A stretch of DNA of 14,330 nt from positions 1 to 14,330 of the forward strand of contig JAJDBA010000240.1 of assembly GCA_029261675.1 (NCBI GenBank), read 5' to 3'. This document shows positions 12,902 to 14,330 of this stretch, one piece after another. The stretch's first letter is position 1, and each line of letters starts with the position of its first letter. Origin of the DNA: Nitrospinaceae bacterium (GTDB taxonomy: Bacteria > Nitrospinota > Nitrospinia > Nitrospinales > VA-1). The position numbers and the translations under genes are program-made. The notes below the pieces were generated by a model. The model was not told the origin of the DNA. It did not search any database and worked only from the letters and a program-made list of their open reading frames with translations.

Positions 12902-12912
12902 GTTGGAAAAAT

Positions 12913-13548
12913 TTATAAGTCAGGTTGTGGTGTGGTGCGCAAATAAGGCTTGATGACCTTATGTCCTTTTGGAAATTTTGCCGGAATGTCTTCGGTTTTG
13001 ATCGCCGGTACCACCACGCAGTCGTCACCATGTTTCCAGTCAACCGGAGTTGCAACCTGGTAATTGGCAGTGAGCTGGAGCGAATCAATAACGCGCAGTA
13101 TCTCGTCAAAATTTCTTCCCGTGGATGCGGGATAAGTGAGTGTGAGCTTCACGGTTTTATCTGGCCCAATGATGAACACGGAGCGAACCGTCAAGTTGTT
13201 CAAAGCGTTGGGGTGGATCATGTCATACATTTCTGAAACCTTTTTTTCGGGATCAGCAATGATAGGGTAATTGACGGAACAATTTTGCGTCTCGTTGATG
13301 TCATTGACCCAGCCTTTATGGGAGTCAACCGGATCTACACTCAACGCAATGACTTTTACGTTGCGTTTGTCGAACTCACTTTTCAAACTGGCAACGCGTC
13401 CCAGTTCAGTTGTGCACACCGGTGTGTAATCTTTGGGATGTGAAAATAAAACTCCCCATCCGTCTCCAAGGTATTTATGGAATTCGATGGTGCCTTCGGT
13501 AGTGTCTGCCGTAAAGTCCGGCGCGATATCTCCTAATCTAATTGCCAT
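12913..13548 (-). CDS. 1-Cys (Prx6-type) peroxiredoxin
   Basis: A 211-residue thiol peroxidase that reduces hydrogen peroxide and organic peroxides. The peroxidatic cysteine is Cys45 in YTPVCTTELG (41-50) with Thr42 and Pro43, the invariant P-x-x-x-T/S-x-x-C context, and the supporting arginine is in NNLTVRSVF (about 121). The long C-terminal domain with P-V-D-W-K-H-G-D-D-C-V-V-V-P is typical of the Prx6 group and mediates dimerisation. Other cysteines (C90 and the one in GDDC) are not in the classic 2-Cys resolving position. AGAGGGAAG lies just upstream of the ATG. It is transcribed alone from an extended -10 promoter and ends at a strong terminator. It shares the redox theme of the sigma-54 cassette but is on the other strand and separately controlled. 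Confidence 0.95.
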   Translation of the reverse strand: MAIRLGDIAPDFTADTTEGTIEFHKYLGDGWGVLFSHPKDYTPVCTTELGRVASLKSEFDKRNVKVIALSVDPVDSHKGWVNDINETQNCSVNYPIIADPEKKVSEMYDMIHPNALNNLTVRSVFIIGPDKTVKLTLTYPASTGRNFDEILRVIDSLQLTANYQVATPVDWKHGDDCVVVPAIKTEDIPAKFPKGHKVIKPYLRTTPQPDL

Positions 13549-13665
13549 GATTTGCTTCCCTCTTAATAAAAGTTAAAAGTTGCCTTAGTTTGTCCGAATG
13601 ACCCGTTCACAAAAGCGCGGGTTTTCAATAAGAAAATGTAAGGGGGTGATCGATATTCAGGTAGA

Positions 13666-13674
13666 ATTATACCA
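13666..13674 (-). promoter_or_regulatory. Extended -10 promoter for the peroxiredoxin gene
   Basis: On the minus strand TGGTATAAT is a perfect extended -10 (TGn-TATAAT). No good -35 is seen at 16-18 bp, as is common for extended -10 promoters. The start near 13659 would give a leader of about 110 nt, which contains an ACCCG/CGGGT inverted repeat at 13601-13622. Confidence 0.6.
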
Positions 13675-13815
13675 TAAGCTACAGTTTGGGAAAACTTCCT
13701 CCCAAGCCAGACTAAATATCTATGTTGATACACACCTATATAATAATGTAACTATTAGATGATTTGTAGGTTTCCAGGTTGCAAATTAATTTAATAAACA
13801 GAGGAAAAACCTGCA

Positions 13816-14142
13816 GTGTCTAGCTATAAGATTGAAGAAACAAGGGCGTTGTTACTCAAAATATGGGCGGTTCTTTTGATGGGTTTGTATGGAGTTGGTT
13901 TTTTGCACGAGAAAATATTGGTGCAGCAGACCTTGGAGGCTGCGGAAGAAATTCTACCGGATATTGCCAAACTCCTATTTTTTGCATTGATGTTTGTTTC
14001 TTTTTTGGTCGACATTGTGGAAATGCGGGAAAACAGGAATAAAGCGTATCGTTTTTTACTTTTATCTTTATTACTTGGCGGACTTTCAGCAACCATCAGC
14101 GCAATGCAGTACCATGTATGGACTTGGATGTTGGGGGGATAA
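13816..14142 (+). CDS. Small hypothetical membrane protein, three predicted helices
   Basis: A 108-residue protein starting at GTG with GAGGA 10 nt upstream. Hydrophobic segments at about 11-31, 50-69 and 78-97 predict three transmembrane helices. The loop between the second and third (E-M-R-E-N-R-N-K-A) is charged. No cysteine and no known motif was recognised; the short C-terminus is Trp-rich (V-W-T-W-M). It diverges from peroxiredoxin and lies 74 bp upstream of tRNA-Lys. A TATAAT at 13739-13744 could be its -10 but lacks a -35 at proper spacing. Function is unknown. Confidence 0.7.
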   Translation: MSSYKIEETRALLLKIWAVLLMGLYGVGFLHEKILVQQTLEAAEEILPDIAKLLFFALMFVSFLVDIVEMRENRNKAYRFLLLSLLLGGLSATISAMQYHVWTWMLGG

Positions 14143-14216
14143 CCCCGCTTGCGAGATGGGATGAGATTGAGTAGAATGCACTCTCCAGAAAGATAAAAAA
14201 CGAAATCTTATAAGGT

Positions 14217-14292
<76 letters not shown>

Positions 14293-14301
14293 AATAATAC
14301 A

Positions 14302-14330
14302 AGGGGTTATGTCGTGATGGCATAGCCCCT
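14302..14330 (+). terminator. Hairpin after tRNA-Lys, probable terminator cut by the window end
   Basis: AGGGGTTATG (14302-14311) pairs with CATAGCCCCT (14321-14330) over a 9-nt loop, with one G-U pair. It starts 10 bp after the tRNA. The expected U-run would fall outside the window, so it cannot be confirmed. Confidence 0.6.

Noticed and set aside
12837..13109. Minus-strand frame of 90 codons within the peroxiredoxin gene
   Set aside because: It overlaps peroxiredoxin in another frame and runs through the terminator hairpin.
13725..13744. TTGATA and TATAAT as a promoter for the small membrane protein
   Set aside because: The spacing is only 8 bp, far from the usual 16-18.

Overview
The window looks like chromosomal DNA from a motile Gram-negative-type bacterium with moderate-to-low G+C. 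Support comes from a flagellin start behind a sigma-28 promoter, an LD-carboxypeptidase, a dTDP-rhamnose epimerase, a sigma-54 activator with a matching -24/-12 promoter, and a 1-Cys peroxiredoxin. The set would fit Nitrospinota or a delta-proteobacterial-type lineage, but that assignment is inference and nothing here proves it.

Layout. (a) 1-1057, minus strand: an SpsF-like nucleotidyltransferase, then a textbook sigma-28 promoter, a leader of about 225 nt carrying two tandem 45-48 bp repeats, and the first 16 codons of a flagellin cut by the window edge. (b) 1118-2050, plus: an S66 LD-carboxypeptidase whose last 8 bp overlap the end of hisF. (c) 2043-3604, minus: hisA-hisF, with an extra loop in HisF. 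(d) 3829-4362, plus: rfbC behind a good sigma-70 promoter. (e) 4385-6104: two divergent genes of unknown function, the second acidic and cysteine-free. (f) 6163-11110: a PAS-AAA-Fis sigma-54 activator divergent from a five-gene redox-type cassette (DsrE-like, flavin split-barrel, DUF1348, nitroreductase, zinc alcohol dehydrogenase). (g) 11195-13548, minus: peroxiredoxin, terminator, SirB1-like protein, short-chain dehydrogenase. (h) 13816-14330, plus: a small three-helix membrane protein, tRNA-Lys(CTT) and a hairpin at the edge.

Two parts deserve most attention. The first is the flagellin leader: each tandem repeat can fold as an H-type pseudoknot (or as two competing hairpins), and the differences between the copies fall in predicted loops, while an AAGGA sequence in each suggests possible CsrA control. 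The second is the sigma-54 cassette: the core promoter lies inside a perfect 7-bp-arm inverted repeat, and about 100 bp upstream there is an 11-bp direct repeat plus a dyad that could be the activator's binding site. Together with a Cys/His-containing PAS domain in the activator, this looks like a locally regulated response to a redox or electrophile signal; the signal itself cannot be read from the sequence.
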